NCBI GenBank assembly: GCA_022360235.1 | Contig: JAKSDE010000397.1 | Coordinates: forward strand, 1 to 14,480 | DNA from: Cytophagales bacterium | GTDB lineage: Bacteria; Bacteroidota; Bacteroidia; Cytophagales; Amoebophilaceae | DNA length: 14,480 nt | Direction: 5' to 3' | In this document: one piece after another, positions 7,267 to 13,958 of the stretch | How positions within the stretch are numbered: the first letter of the stretch is position 1 | Layout: each line of letters opens with the position of its first letter | Notes under the pieces: generated by a model | The model's input: the letters and a program-made list of their open reading frames with translations, nothing else | What the model was told of the DNA's origin: nothing | Databases searched by the model: none | Program-made: the position numbers and the translations under genes

Positions 7267-7971
7267 TTATATCAGTTTATTATCAACAAAGCTAAAGTAG
7301 TCATCTTCTGTAAAAATGATATGATCTAATACAGAGATTCTTAATACTTTACCACTTCTTATTAGTCTTTCCGTTAATTGGATATCAGATCGGCTAGGCT
7401 GGGAATTTCCTGAAGGATGATTATGTACTAAAATGATGCCAGAGCTATTGTGTTCAATCGCGGCTTTGAAGATTATTCTAGGATCTGCTATTGTACTGGC
7501 TAACCCTCCAGTGCTTATACGTTGTTTCTTTATTAGATAGTTGGCTTGATTAAGTAGAATCACCCAAAACTCCTCGACAAGTTTATCTGTAAGTTCGGCT
7601 TTCATGAGATCGTAAACACGCTTAGCGTCAGTGAGTTTGGGCTTAAGGGTGTATTCCTTTTCTTTTCTTCTTCTCCCTAATTCCATCGCACTCACAATAG
7701 CAATAGCCTTTGCTTCTCCTATACCTTTAAATTTTTGAAGTTCTTTTACAGAACGTTTGGCTAGTTCGCTAAGATCATTATTATAATGCTTTAGAATAAG
7801 CTGAGCTAGACTGACCGCACTCATATTCTTTGTGCCTGATCCAATTAAAATACCAATTAACTCTGCCTCTGACAGAGAATTACTTCCTTTGTGCATCAAC
7901 TTTTCTCTAGGGCGATCTGCTTCGGCCAAGTCTTGAATTTTTAAGTATGAAATTTTTAGCTGATTATGCAT
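7267..7971 (-). CDS. radC: RadC family (UPF0758) JAMM-domain protein
   Basis: This 234-residue protein is a full-length RadC/UPF0758 member. The N-terminal part carries a helix-hairpin-helix region (about residues 78-98, FKGIGEAKAIAIVSAMELGRR). The C-terminal half is an MPN+/JAMM metalloprotease-like domain with the complete zinc motif HNHPSGNSQPSRSD, giving H183, H185 and D196. The family was once linked to DNA repair, but its cellular role is unsettled; the zinc motif suggests hydrolase activity. It stands alone between the IS1-like remnant and the rpsT region, with no clear promoter. Confidence 0.94.
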   Translation of the reverse strand: MHNQLKISYLKIQDLAEADRPREKLMHKGSNSLSEAELIGILIGSGTKNMSAVSLAQLILKHYNNDLSELAKRSVKELQKFKGIGEAKAIAIVSAMELGRRRKEKEYTLKPKLTDAKRVYDLMKAELTDKLVEEFWVILLNQANYLIKKQRISTGGLASTIADPRIIFKAAIEHNSSGIILVHNHPSGNSQPSRSDIQLTERLIRSGKVLRISVLDHIIFTEDDYFSFVDNKLI

Positions 7972-8292
7972 CGTGAGGAGTTTAAGATTGTAACATGTTT
8001 CCCCTAAGTCGCTATGCTACAACATAGTGGCATCTTGCGACCTAACAAATTTGAACTTGTCCTTTCGCTACAGTACCTACGCTGATAGGTATTGCTGTAG
8101 AGGAACTCTTTATACAAACGCTTTGTCCAAGCGCACTCGCTAAAACTAAATTTTGTACGTTACCTTTCTCTCCATAACATTTTAGGTGTTTGGATGGAGA
8201 ATTCTGCGTATTAAAGCACTAATTGTAAGACTAAATTAATAAAAAAATGTTTTATTTATATAAAATATTAAATATATTGACCATTTTTTAAA
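7972..8292. other. Intergenic region with clustered hairpins
   Basis: No gene is recognised between radC and the rpsT terminator. CTACAG at 8068-8073 pairs with CTGTAG at 8095-8100, and inside it ACCTA at 8075-8079 pairs with TAGGT at 8086-8090 around a 6-nt loop. CGCTT at 8119-8123 pairs with AAGCG at 8129-8133 around 5 nt. CTATG and CATAG near 8012-8027 form another small stem. From 8222 on the sequence is almost pure A and T. A decayed gene or an unrecognised structured RNA are both possible. A plus-strand frame of about 40 codons near 8055-8175 has no start and no recognised match. Confidence 0.5.
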
Positions 8293-8321
8293 TAAAAAAA
8301 CCTTGCAATTTTTTACAAGGT
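8293..8321 (-). terminator. Intrinsic terminator of rpsT
   Basis: On the minus strand ACCTTG (8321-8316) and CAAGGT (8305-8300) form a 6-bp stem with a 10-nt AT-rich loop. A run of seven T follows directly. It lies about 33 bases past the rpsT stop codon and is a clear rho-independent terminator. Confidence 0.85.
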
Positions 8322-8353
8322 CTTTTCGGTAGGGGGAATCTTTTTAATCTTGT

Positions 8354-8605
8354 TTATAAGCTATTAACGTACCTGGCTAACTTAGACTTATTGTTGGCTG
8401 CTTTATTTTTATGAATAATATTCTTCTTACTCAACTTATCAAGCATAGAAGAAACTTTCCCAAGAAGTTTTTCTGCCTCTTGCTTATCAGTAGACTGTCT
8501 TAATTTTTTAATGAAGGTTCTACACGTCTTTAGCTGATACCTATTTCTTAAGCGCTTTACTGCACTTGATCTTATTCTCTTTAATGCTGATTTATGATTC
8601 GCCAT
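8354..8605 (-). CDS. rpsT: 30S ribosomal protein S20
   Basis: This 83-residue, very basic protein starts MANHKSALKRIRSSAVKRLRN, the S20 signature, and ends in the KNKAANNKSKLARYVN helix that contacts 16S rRNA. Length is normal for the family. S20 binds early in 30S subunit assembly. The gene forms its own transcription unit, with a matching Bacteroidota promoter about 40-70 bases upstream and a strong intrinsic terminator downstream. Confidence 0.97.
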   Translation of the reverse strand: MANHKSALKRIRSSAVKRLRNRYQLKTCRTFIKKLRQSTDKQEAEKLLGKVSSMLDKLSKKNIIHKNKAANNKSKLARYVNSL

Positions 8606-8642
8606 CGCTTAATATATGTTTTTCTCTGTTCCTAAAGAAATA

Positions 8643-8674
8643 CAAATATATAGTTTATTCTTTGTAGAAACAAA
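8643..8674 (-). promoter_or_regulatory. Bacteroidota-type promoter of rpsT
   Basis: On the minus strand TTTG (8674-8671), a 20-base spacer and TATATTTG (8650-8643) match the Bacteroidota sigma-ABfr consensus TTTG-N19-21-TAnnTTTG in every fixed position. Transcription would begin near 8636, giving a leader of about 30 bases. This is the best promoter match in the window and supports the phylum assignment. Confidence 0.72.
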
Positions 8675-8704
8675 AATGCTCAAAAAACCAGGTATCTCTT
8701 ACGT

Positions 8705-9892
8705 TCAATTTAGTGAGTAACCCACTCTAAAATCTACAAAATCTACTTTTACTGATGAGCTACCTTGATCATTTTCTAGGCAATGTTTTACATTGATCCC
8801 TAAAAAGAAGGCTTTTGTGACCCTGTAGTTCAAGCCTAATCTTAAGTAAAGAGGAAACTCATCTGGTATGCAGGGATTGAAGACATAAACGCCTAACTGC
8901 TGTCCAAATATTAAGTTTCCCCACAAAAATTCATGCCCCACCAGCAAACCAATCTTCAAATCGTTCTTATTAGATTTTCTTGCTTTTTTTAGTTTTTCTT
9001 CTGCAGCTAGATCTCTGATCCACTCATTGGTAAAGGTAAGTGCACTATTCCCTCCTACTTGCATACTATAGCTCCCATATACTCCCCCAACATAATAACG
9101 CTTTTCTTTTTGATCTTGATCAATCCCTTTTAATGCAGAAAGAAAACCTACGTCGACTCTATTTTGCTTGGGCCTAGGCCTACGCGTATAGGCTATATTA
9201 CTAGGATTAGGGGTGTAACCAGCCCCTATATTCATCGAAACAAAACTGAAATTACTATCTTCCTTTTTTTCACTATTCTTACTAAAACTAGGTAAGTAAT
9301 TATAGTTTAAACCGAGTGTAAAATTCCACTTCGGCGTTATCTTAACGTTGTAAATTAAGCCAAATAATAAATGAAGATTAAGGCCTTCATACGCTCTTTG
9401 AACACTATTGAGTGTATCTAAGGGTACATGTAGCCTAGTGACACCTGCCCCTAGTCTAGGAGCAACCGTGTGCCTTCTTGAATTGACATAATAAGGCACT
9501 ACATAAGCCATTCCACCAAGGCCATCTCTTTTTTTTATTGACGCATCCGTGTTATCTCGTTTTCTAAACTTGTAGTAGCTAAATGAAAAGCCAATTTGGG
9601 GATAAAAATTATAAGCCTCCCCTATTTGTCTACTAGCATAAAGCCACCCTATGTCAATACTCATACCCCTCCCGCCCCTTGCTAAATGGGGGTTTAGACT
9701 AAAATAGTACAAGTGAGGGTTAATTTGAATCGTAAATGGATACATCGGCAACCTCTCCCTCACCGGCTTACTTTCCTGCCCCTTAGACGCATAAGAACTC
9801 AGTAAAAGCACTAGGAGTAAAGTGAGTTGAAGGAGAAATCTTTTACTACTACGTAAAAGAAAAATTTTAGGAAAATTGTAAATCTTACGCAC
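8705..9892 (-). CDS. Outer-membrane beta-barrel, PagL/acyloxyacyl hydrolase-like, active site degenerate
   Basis: This 395-residue protein has an N-terminal signal peptide (hydrophobic 19-33, likely cut after the Gly-Gln near 38-39). Alternating hydrophobic and aromatic strands typical of an outer-membrane barrel follow. Overall layout and length resemble the Bacteroidota acyloxyacyl hydrolase (PagL-like) proteins, including an RLGAGVTRL strand (146-154), a second half ending in LRLGLNYRVTKAFFLGINVK and a final FRVGYSL strand. In those enzymes a THFSNG-type motif supplies the catalytic His and Ser. The corresponding position here reads LGLNYNYLPSF (193-203), so the catalytic residues seem lost. 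I infer a structural or binding barrel rather than a lipid A deacylase. The family assignment is by recognition and not certain. The gene is divergent from the zinc-dependent hydrolase gene across 517 noncoding bases. Confidence 0.6.
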   Translation of the reverse strand: MRKIYNFPKIFLLRSSKRFLLQLTLLLVLLLSSYASKGQESKPVRERLPMYPFTIQINPHLYYFSLNPHLARGGRGMSIDIGWLYASRQIGEAYNFYPQIGFSFSYYKFRKRDNTDASIKKRDGLGGMAYVVPYYVNSRRHTVAPRLGAGVTRLHVPLDTLNSVQRAYEGLNLHLLFGLIYNVKITPKWNFTLGLNYNYLPSFSKNSEKKEDSNFSFVSMNIGAGYTPNPSNIAYTRRPRPKQNRVDVGFLSALKGIDQDQKEKRYYVGGVYGSYSMQVGGNSALTFTNEWIRDLAAEEKLKKARKSNKNDLKIGLLVGHEFLWGNLIFGQQLGVYVFNPCIPDEFPLYLRLGLNYRVTKAFFLGINVKHCLENDQGSSSVKVDFVDFRVGYSLN

Positions 9893-10409
9893 TATATTAA
9901 GAAGCCCCTATTTCTTTGAAATAACAATTACTCAATTTTTTTTTAATATTAATCGCCTAAAACTAAATATTATTGAGAAAAATAGCACTTTTTCCTCATA
10001 AATAACTTTATTTCGATGAATAAGCATTAATAAATATATTTTTATTTCGCATTAGCTTGGCATAAATATTGAAAAAATGCGTATTCCTATTTCTCTAAAA
10101 AACATTAGTTTTATATTTATTAACTTACTGATTACTAGTACTATGTTATCGAACTTGTGTTAAATAAAAGCTGTATCAAGGAGATAAAAACCCTTGTACG
10201 ATAAAATTTCTCTTAAAGAAGGGTAGTGTTGGCTCTTTTACTTGTCCCTCCACTAGTTTCTTTAAGTAGTTTTTAGCTGTGTGCTAGTATAAATAAAATA
10301 AACATATAACAAAAGCGCTCTATTTAACCAGGAGGTATATATTTTTAAGGATAAAAAATAGAGCGCTTGTTATTAGTATAGCTAGGTTTTGTTGATATAG
10401 TTTAACTTC
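9893..10409. other. Intergenic region between divergent genes
   Basis: These 517 AT-rich bases contain no gene that I can support. Besides the strong hairpin at 10306-10373, two mutually exclusive small stems occur: CAAGG (10177-10181) with CCTTG (10192-10196), or CCCTT (10191-10195) with AAGGG (10219-10223). A box TAGGTTTT at 10383-10390 resembles a -7 element for the downstream gene but has no well-spaced -33 partner. Promoters for both flanking genes must lie here, yet none is clear. Confidence 0.6.
10306..10373. repeat. Strong 18-bp hairpin with an AGGAGG-bearing loop
   Basis: AAGCGCTCTATTT (10313-10325) is perfectly complementary to AAATAGAGCGCTT (10356-10368). After a 2-nt bulge the stem continues for five more pairs (10306-10310 with 10369-10373). 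The 30-nt loop contains AGGAGGT at 10330-10336 without any ATG at a usable distance. The structure lies 37 bases upstream of the S1/P1-like gene. No T-run follows on the plus strand, so it is not a normal terminator there. It may be a leader RNA structure, a small inverted-repeat element or an operator. Confidence 0.75.
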
Positions 10410-11363
10410 ATGAACGTATTCAAGTTCACCTTATTTTTTTTGACACTGTGTGCAACAAAGTCCTGGGGGTGGGGATTTTTTGCGCATAGGCAGATTAACA
10501 GATTTGCTGTATTTACGCTGCCTCCGGCTATGTCTAAACTTTACAAGTATCATATTCAGTTTATCACTGAAAACGCAGTAAATCCTGATAAAAGACGATA
10601 CGTAGTAAAAGGTGAAGCATCTAAACATTACATTGATATTGACCATTATAAGGATAGTGCGCTTTGGAAAATGCCTAGGTACTGGAAAGAAGCGGTAGAA
10701 GTATATTCAGAAGACACCCTCATGCAGCACGGTATCTTGCCTTGGCACATCTACAAAATGAAGCACGCCTTAACAGAAGCATTTCGAGAAAAAGATATCT
10801 ATCGAATTTTAAAGCTTTCTGCTGATATAGGTCACTATATTGCTGATGCTAATGTACCCCTTCATACTACTGAAAACTATAATGGGCAACTAACAGGCCA
10901 GGAGGGGATACATGGACTGTGGGAAACACGGCTTCCTGAACTATTTTCAGATAACTATGACTTTTGGGTAGGTAAAGCCGAATATGTTGAAAATCCTCAA
11001 TTAAGAATATGGGAAGCTATCACAAATGCACATATGGAAGTAGATACCGTTTTGTGGGTAGAAAAAAAGTTATCTAATAATTTCCCACCTGCTAAAAAAT
11101 TTAGCTTTGAGAGAAAAGGGAGTAGCCTCAAAAAAGTTTACTCCATTGCTTATGCACGAGCTTATCATACAATGCTAAAAGGACAAGTAGAACGACAAAT
11201 ACGCGCTTCTATTAAAATGGTAGGAGACTTTTGGTTTACCTGCTGGCTGGATGCTGGCCAGCCTAACCTGGATGAATTAATCGGCCTTCCTTTAGAAGAA
11301 GATCGTCTCAAAGAAACTTTTCCCAAAAATAAAAAACTCAAGGTTAGGACGCATGAAGATTAG
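10410..11363 (+). CDS. Secreted zinc-dependent S1/P1 nuclease / phospholipase C-fold hydrolase
   Basis: This 317-residue protein has a signal peptide (residues 1-20, cut after SWG). The mature protein would begin with Trp21, which in the S1/P1 nuclease and zinc phospholipase C fold supplies its amino group to a zinc ion. Further expected ligands are visible: H26 (WGFFAHR), D60, H73 (KHYID), H142 and D146 (GHYIAD), H152 (VPLH), and H168 with E172 (GIHGLWE). The spacings 142/146/152 and 168/172 match the family. Similar Bacteroidota proteins are annotated either as zinc-dependent phospholipase C family or S1/P1 nuclease, so the substrate (phospholipid or nucleic acid) cannot be decided from sequence. 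The enzyme would act outside the inner membrane. It seems to be monocistronic; the next gene starts 213 bases on. Confidence 0.85.
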   Translation: MNVFKFTLFFLTLCATKSWGWGFFAHRQINRFAVFTLPPAMSKLYKYHIQFITENAVNPDKRRYVVKGEASKHYIDIDHYKDSALWKMPRYWKEAVEVYSEDTLMQHGILPWHIYKMKHALTEAFREKDIYRILKLSADIGHYIADANVPLHTTENYNGQLTGQEGIHGLWETRLPELFSDNYDFWVGKAEYVENPQLRIWEAITNAHMEVDTVLWVEKKLSNNFPPAKKFSFERKGSSLKKVYSIAYARAYHTMLKGQVERQIRASIKMVGDFWFTCWLDAGQPNLDELIGLPLEEDRLKETFPKNKKLKVRTHED

Positions 11364-11576
11364 CCGTGCTACGATGAAATTGCTTTGATTGTTAAGGAAT
11401 AGAAAGCTTCTTGCGAATAATAGGAAAGAAGTCTGTCCGTCTTCTTGCACTATGAGCAAGCTGAAATATTTTGTACCACACAAGCATGAATATATTTTTC
11501 ACTACTTTTAAGAAAAATTAAAATTAAATTATTATCTTTATTAAAACTACTAACATGAGCTAAAACGCGTACTTAA
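11364..11576. other. Intergenic region with alternating small stems
   Basis: CTTCTTGC occurs twice (11407-11414 and 11441-11448). AAGAAG at 11426-11431 can pair with CTTCTT at 11441-11446. CTTGC at 11444-11448 can instead pair with GCAAG at 11456-11460. No T-run follows directly, so none is a clear terminator. The part from about 11500 is AT-rich and probably holds the promoter of the next gene, with TATCTTTA near 11533 a one-mismatch -7 box. Confidence 0.4.
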
Positions 11577-12044
11577 ATGAAAAAGTTTGCCAACAACTTT
11601 TTAGTTACTGCCATCTTTGTGCTCTATTTTGCCTTATTCTTTTATAAGAGCTTTGCGCAAAAGCAGAACGATACCATCACTACAGAGCAATTGTATACGT
11701 ATAAAAGTATTGTTGATTCTTTAGAAGTTTTAAGAAGTAGTATAGGAGAAGTTTACAAAGGAGCTATCATAAGCCAAAGTGCTATTAAAAGCGTTGCTCG
11801 TTTTAAGGAGATTAAAGAAGCTAAGGATGATATCCAGCAACTAAAGGCAATGGGCGTTACTACAGAAGAAATGGAAGCATTTGAAAAAATTACACAGCTA
11901 CATAAAGCATTAGCAGAGGAATTCAGAAAAAGTTATACGGCCCTTATCTCAGATAGTCTAGGGATAGAAAACTATAACAAGATAAGAGAGGCAGTAAAAA
12001 ATGACCCTTCGCTGCTACAGAGATATAATGCTGTTGTTCAATAA
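11577..12044 (+). CDS. Small secreted helical protein with DUF4168-like C-terminus
   Basis: This 155-residue protein starts with a clear signal peptide (MKKFANNFLVTAIFVLYFAL, likely cut after SFA at 27). The mature part is almost entirely helical and charged (about residues 38-130). Its C-terminus, LGIENYNKIREAVKNDPSLL and the following QRYNAVV, resembles the end of DUF4168 proteins, where a GLxxxxFNxI segment is followed by a DPxLxxRI-type helix. Function is unknown; a periplasmic or exported location is expected. It has no operon partner, being 213 bases after the hydrolase gene and 421 bases before pyk on the same strand. The DUF4168 link is tentative. Confidence 0.7.
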   Translation: MKKFANNFLVTAIFVLYFALFFYKSFAQKQNDTITTEQLYTYKSIVDSLEVLRSSIGEVYKGAIISQSAIKSVARFKEIKEAKDDIQQLKAMGVTTEEMEAFEKITQLHKALAEEFRKSYTALISDSLGIENYNKIREAVKNDPSLLQRYNAVVQ

Positions 12045-12086
12045 CTAACTAGTCGACCCTTCATAACGCTCGATGGTTCTATTTTT

Positions 12087-12100
12087 TAGTTCCTAGCTTC
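12087..12100 (+). repeat. Heptamer repeat, two units
   Basis: The units tagttcc and tagcttc lie about 43 bases past the stop of the secreted helical protein gene. This is a short copy of the family seen at six other sites and would not be called alone. Confidence 0.45.
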
Positions 12101-12365
12101 GATATAGGAGTGTAGAAAACATGCCTTTCCCGTCAAAAAGTTGCTCGATAGACCTCCTTGAATACCGTATTTGAATATAAAAGGGTAAACCATGACTGAG
12201 TGGAAGCAATTCCTGCCTCGTTTTCGACAGCCCCTCTGAACGCCATTTTTCAAAGGCGGATGTATAGTATTGAATGGACAAACCAAGGAGCGTTGGACGG
12301 CATGATTGCTGAAGGAGGCGGTGGATAGAAGACCTGATGATGACCCAGTCTCATGGGGCTTGCTT

Positions 12366-12385
12366 AGGTGCTTTACCGAGCACCT
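12366..12385 (+). other. 7-bp stem-loop upstream of pyk
   Basis: AGGTGCT at 12366-12372 pairs perfectly with AGCACCT at 12379-12385 around the 6-nt loop ttaccg. It lies about 80 bases before the pyk start. Only a broken T-stretch follows, so it is either a weak terminator for upstream transcription or a structure in the pyk leader. Confidence 0.4.
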
Positions 12386-12465
12386 GCTATTTCTTTGCCA
12401 GGTTTTGGAGTATGTGTTATTCTATAAAATTAATTTTCAAAAATCGTTAAATCTATTTTTTATTT

Positions 12466-13917
12466 ATGATAAATGACAAGGATACTATTAATAAATTTAA
12501 CAAAACAAAGATAATTGCTACAATAGGCCCTGCGAGTCAAAGCACTGATGTACTTACCAATTTAATTAAAAGTGGTGTAAGCATTATTAGGTTAAACTCT
12601 TCGCATGGCACGCATGAAGAACATCAAAAAGTTATTGATACAGTAAGGTCTATTAACAATGCTTCAGGAACCCACGTTTGCCTCTTACAAGACCTTCAAG
12701 GGCCCAAAATTAGAATAGGTGAGGTGGAAAATGGATTAGTTAACCTTGTTGCTGGACAAGCGTTCGTTATTACGCAAGAAAAGATAGTTGGCACGGCTAC
12801 CAAGATAAGTACTACGTATGCGTATCTAGCCCATGATGTCAAAATAGGAGATAAAATACTCATTGATGATGGAAAGATAGTACTTGAAGTAAAGCGTAAA
12901 GCAGGTTCAGATGTCGTCACGGAAGTAATACATGGAGGAAGTCTAAAATCAAAGAAAGGAATAAACTTACCTTACACTAAAATTTCCATTCCCTCTATTA
13001 CAGAAAAAGATAAGCACGATTTACTATGGGGCCTGCAAAATGAGGTTGAGTGGGTAGCGTTATCGTTCGTGAGGGCAGCAAAAGAGGTAGTTGACCTCAA
13101 AAACATGATTAAAGAGCAGGGGAAAACCGCAAGAGTGATAGCCAAAATAGAAAAACCCGAAGCTTGGGAAAACATAGATGCCATTATAGAAGTGGCTGAT
13201 GCCTTGATGATTGCAAGAGGAGACTTAGGCGTAGAGATTGCCATGGAAAGCGTACCAATGGTGCAAAAATCGATTGTTGCCAAGTGCAACCAGGCAGGGA
13301 AGCCTGTCATTATAGCCACACAGATGATGGAAAGCATGATAGAAAACCCTAACCCGACAAGAGCTGAAACAAACGACATAGCCAATGCTGTCATAGACGG
13401 TGCTGATGCGTTGATGCTCTCTGGCGAAACAGCGATAGGTAAATACCCGGTCGAAGTCATCAAACAAATGAAAAAAACCATTTTAAGGGTTGAGGAAAGT
13501 ACAGTCATTTATAACAAATATTATAAGGTTATTCCTAATTCACTTACTTTTTACAATAATAGCCTCGTACAGACGGCGTGTCGCTTGAGTCAAGAAGTCA
13601 ATGCAAAAGCAATTATTGGAATGACGCGGTCAGGCTACACCGCCTTTGAGTTAGCTAAAAATCGACCTAAAGCGGATATTTTTATTTTTACAGACAACAA
13701 ACCCTTGTTGAATACCATCAACTTGATATGGGGTATAAGAGGGTATCATTATGATAAAATGGATTCTACGGATCGTACTTTCGTTGATGTAGAAAAAATT
13801 TTAATTAAAAAAAAGCACCTCAAAAAAGGAGATATATTTATCAGTACAGCTAGCATGCCTATTAAAGAAAAGCAAAAAACTAATATGTTAAAAATTAATG
13901 CGGTGACAAGTTTCTAG
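12466..13917 (+). CDS. pyk: Pyruvate kinase
   Basis: Pyruvate kinase converts phosphoenolpyruvate and ADP to pyruvate and ATP, the last step of glycolysis, in the cytosol. The 483-residue protein shows the TIGPAS start of the A domain (19-24), IRLNSSHG (41-48, where most enzymes have F in place of the first S), DLQGPKIRIG, the active-site signature with K227 and E229 (VIAKIEKPEAW), MIARGDLGVE (248-257), ATQMMESM (284-291) and DGADALMLSGETAIGKYP. The B domain lies at about 83-175 and the C-terminal domain from about 360. Length is normal for a bacterial enzyme and it looks functional. The stop codon is the first three bases of a heptamer repeat. Confidence 0.97.
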   Translation: MINDKDTINKFNKTKIIATIGPASQSTDVLTNLIKSGVSIIRLNSSHGTHEEHQKVIDTVRSINNASGTHVCLLQDLQGPKIRIGEVENGLVNLVAGQAFVITQEKIVGTATKISTTYAYLAHDVKIGDKILIDDGKIVLEVKRKAGSDVVTEVIHGGSLKSKKGINLPYTKISIPSITEKDKHDLLWGLQNEVEWVALSFVRAAKEVVDLKNMIKEQGKTARVIAKIEKPEAWENIDAIIEVADALMIARGDLGVEIAMESVPMVQKSIVAKCNQAGKPVIIATQMMESMIENPNPTRAETNDIANAVIDGADALMLSGETAIGKYPVEVIKQMKKTILRVEESTVIYNKYYKVIPNSLTFYNNSLVQTACRLSQEVNAKAIIGMTRSGYTAFELAKNRPKADIFIFTDNKPLLNTINLIWGIRGYHYDKMDSTDRTFVDVEKILIKKKHLKKGDIFISTASMPIKEKQKTNMLKINAVTSF

Positions 13918-13935
13918 TTCCGAGTTGCAAGTTTT
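13915..13935 (+). repeat. Heptamer repeat overlapping the pyk stop codon
   Basis: The units tagttcc, gagttgc and aagtttt begin exactly at the TAG stop of pyk. The copy fills most of the short gap between pyk and the convergent HEPN gene. Confidence 0.6.
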
Positions 13936-13958
13936 GAGAAAGAACTCCAACAGAAGGC

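Larger units (their letters stand above)
12045..12465. other. Intergenic region of unusual base composition, possibly decayed sequence
   Basis: Bases about 12180-12360 are close to half G and C, visibly richer than the other intergenic regions and than the genes. Two overlapping minus-strand frames (about 12086-12286) and a plus-strand frame (about 12312-12475, no ATG start) are open. None has a recognised product and several are mutually exclusive. Two stretches, near 12150-12184 and 12230-12259, share a loose pattern (CTC..GAA..CC..TTT.AA..AGG). I infer a decayed mobile or coding segment of foreign origin, not a working gene. The last 50 bases before pyk are again AT-rich. Confidence 0.45.

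Noticed and set aside
11364..11500. Short minus-strand frame with LAHSARRRTDF as a transposase remnant
   Set aside because: No conserved transposase motif is visible, and the length is too short to judge.
12220..12240. TTCGACAGCCCC resembling the 5' end of tmRNA
   Set aside because: The paired GGGGC start, the tag reading frame and the tRNA-like 3' end of tmRNA are all missing.
12086..12286. Two overlapping minus-strand frames of 62 and 66 residues
   Set aside because: They occupy the same bases in different frames, neither has a known motif, and the region looks decayed; kept only as part of the intergenic description.
12394..12425. TTTG and TATTCTAT with a 20-base spacer as a pyk promoter
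   Set aside because: The spacing fits, but the downstream box matches TAnnTTTG at only three of six fixed positions.
12972..13508. 178-residue minus-strand frame
   Set aside because: It is antisense to the conserved core of pyruvate kinase and has no recognisable domain; it is a shadow of that gene.
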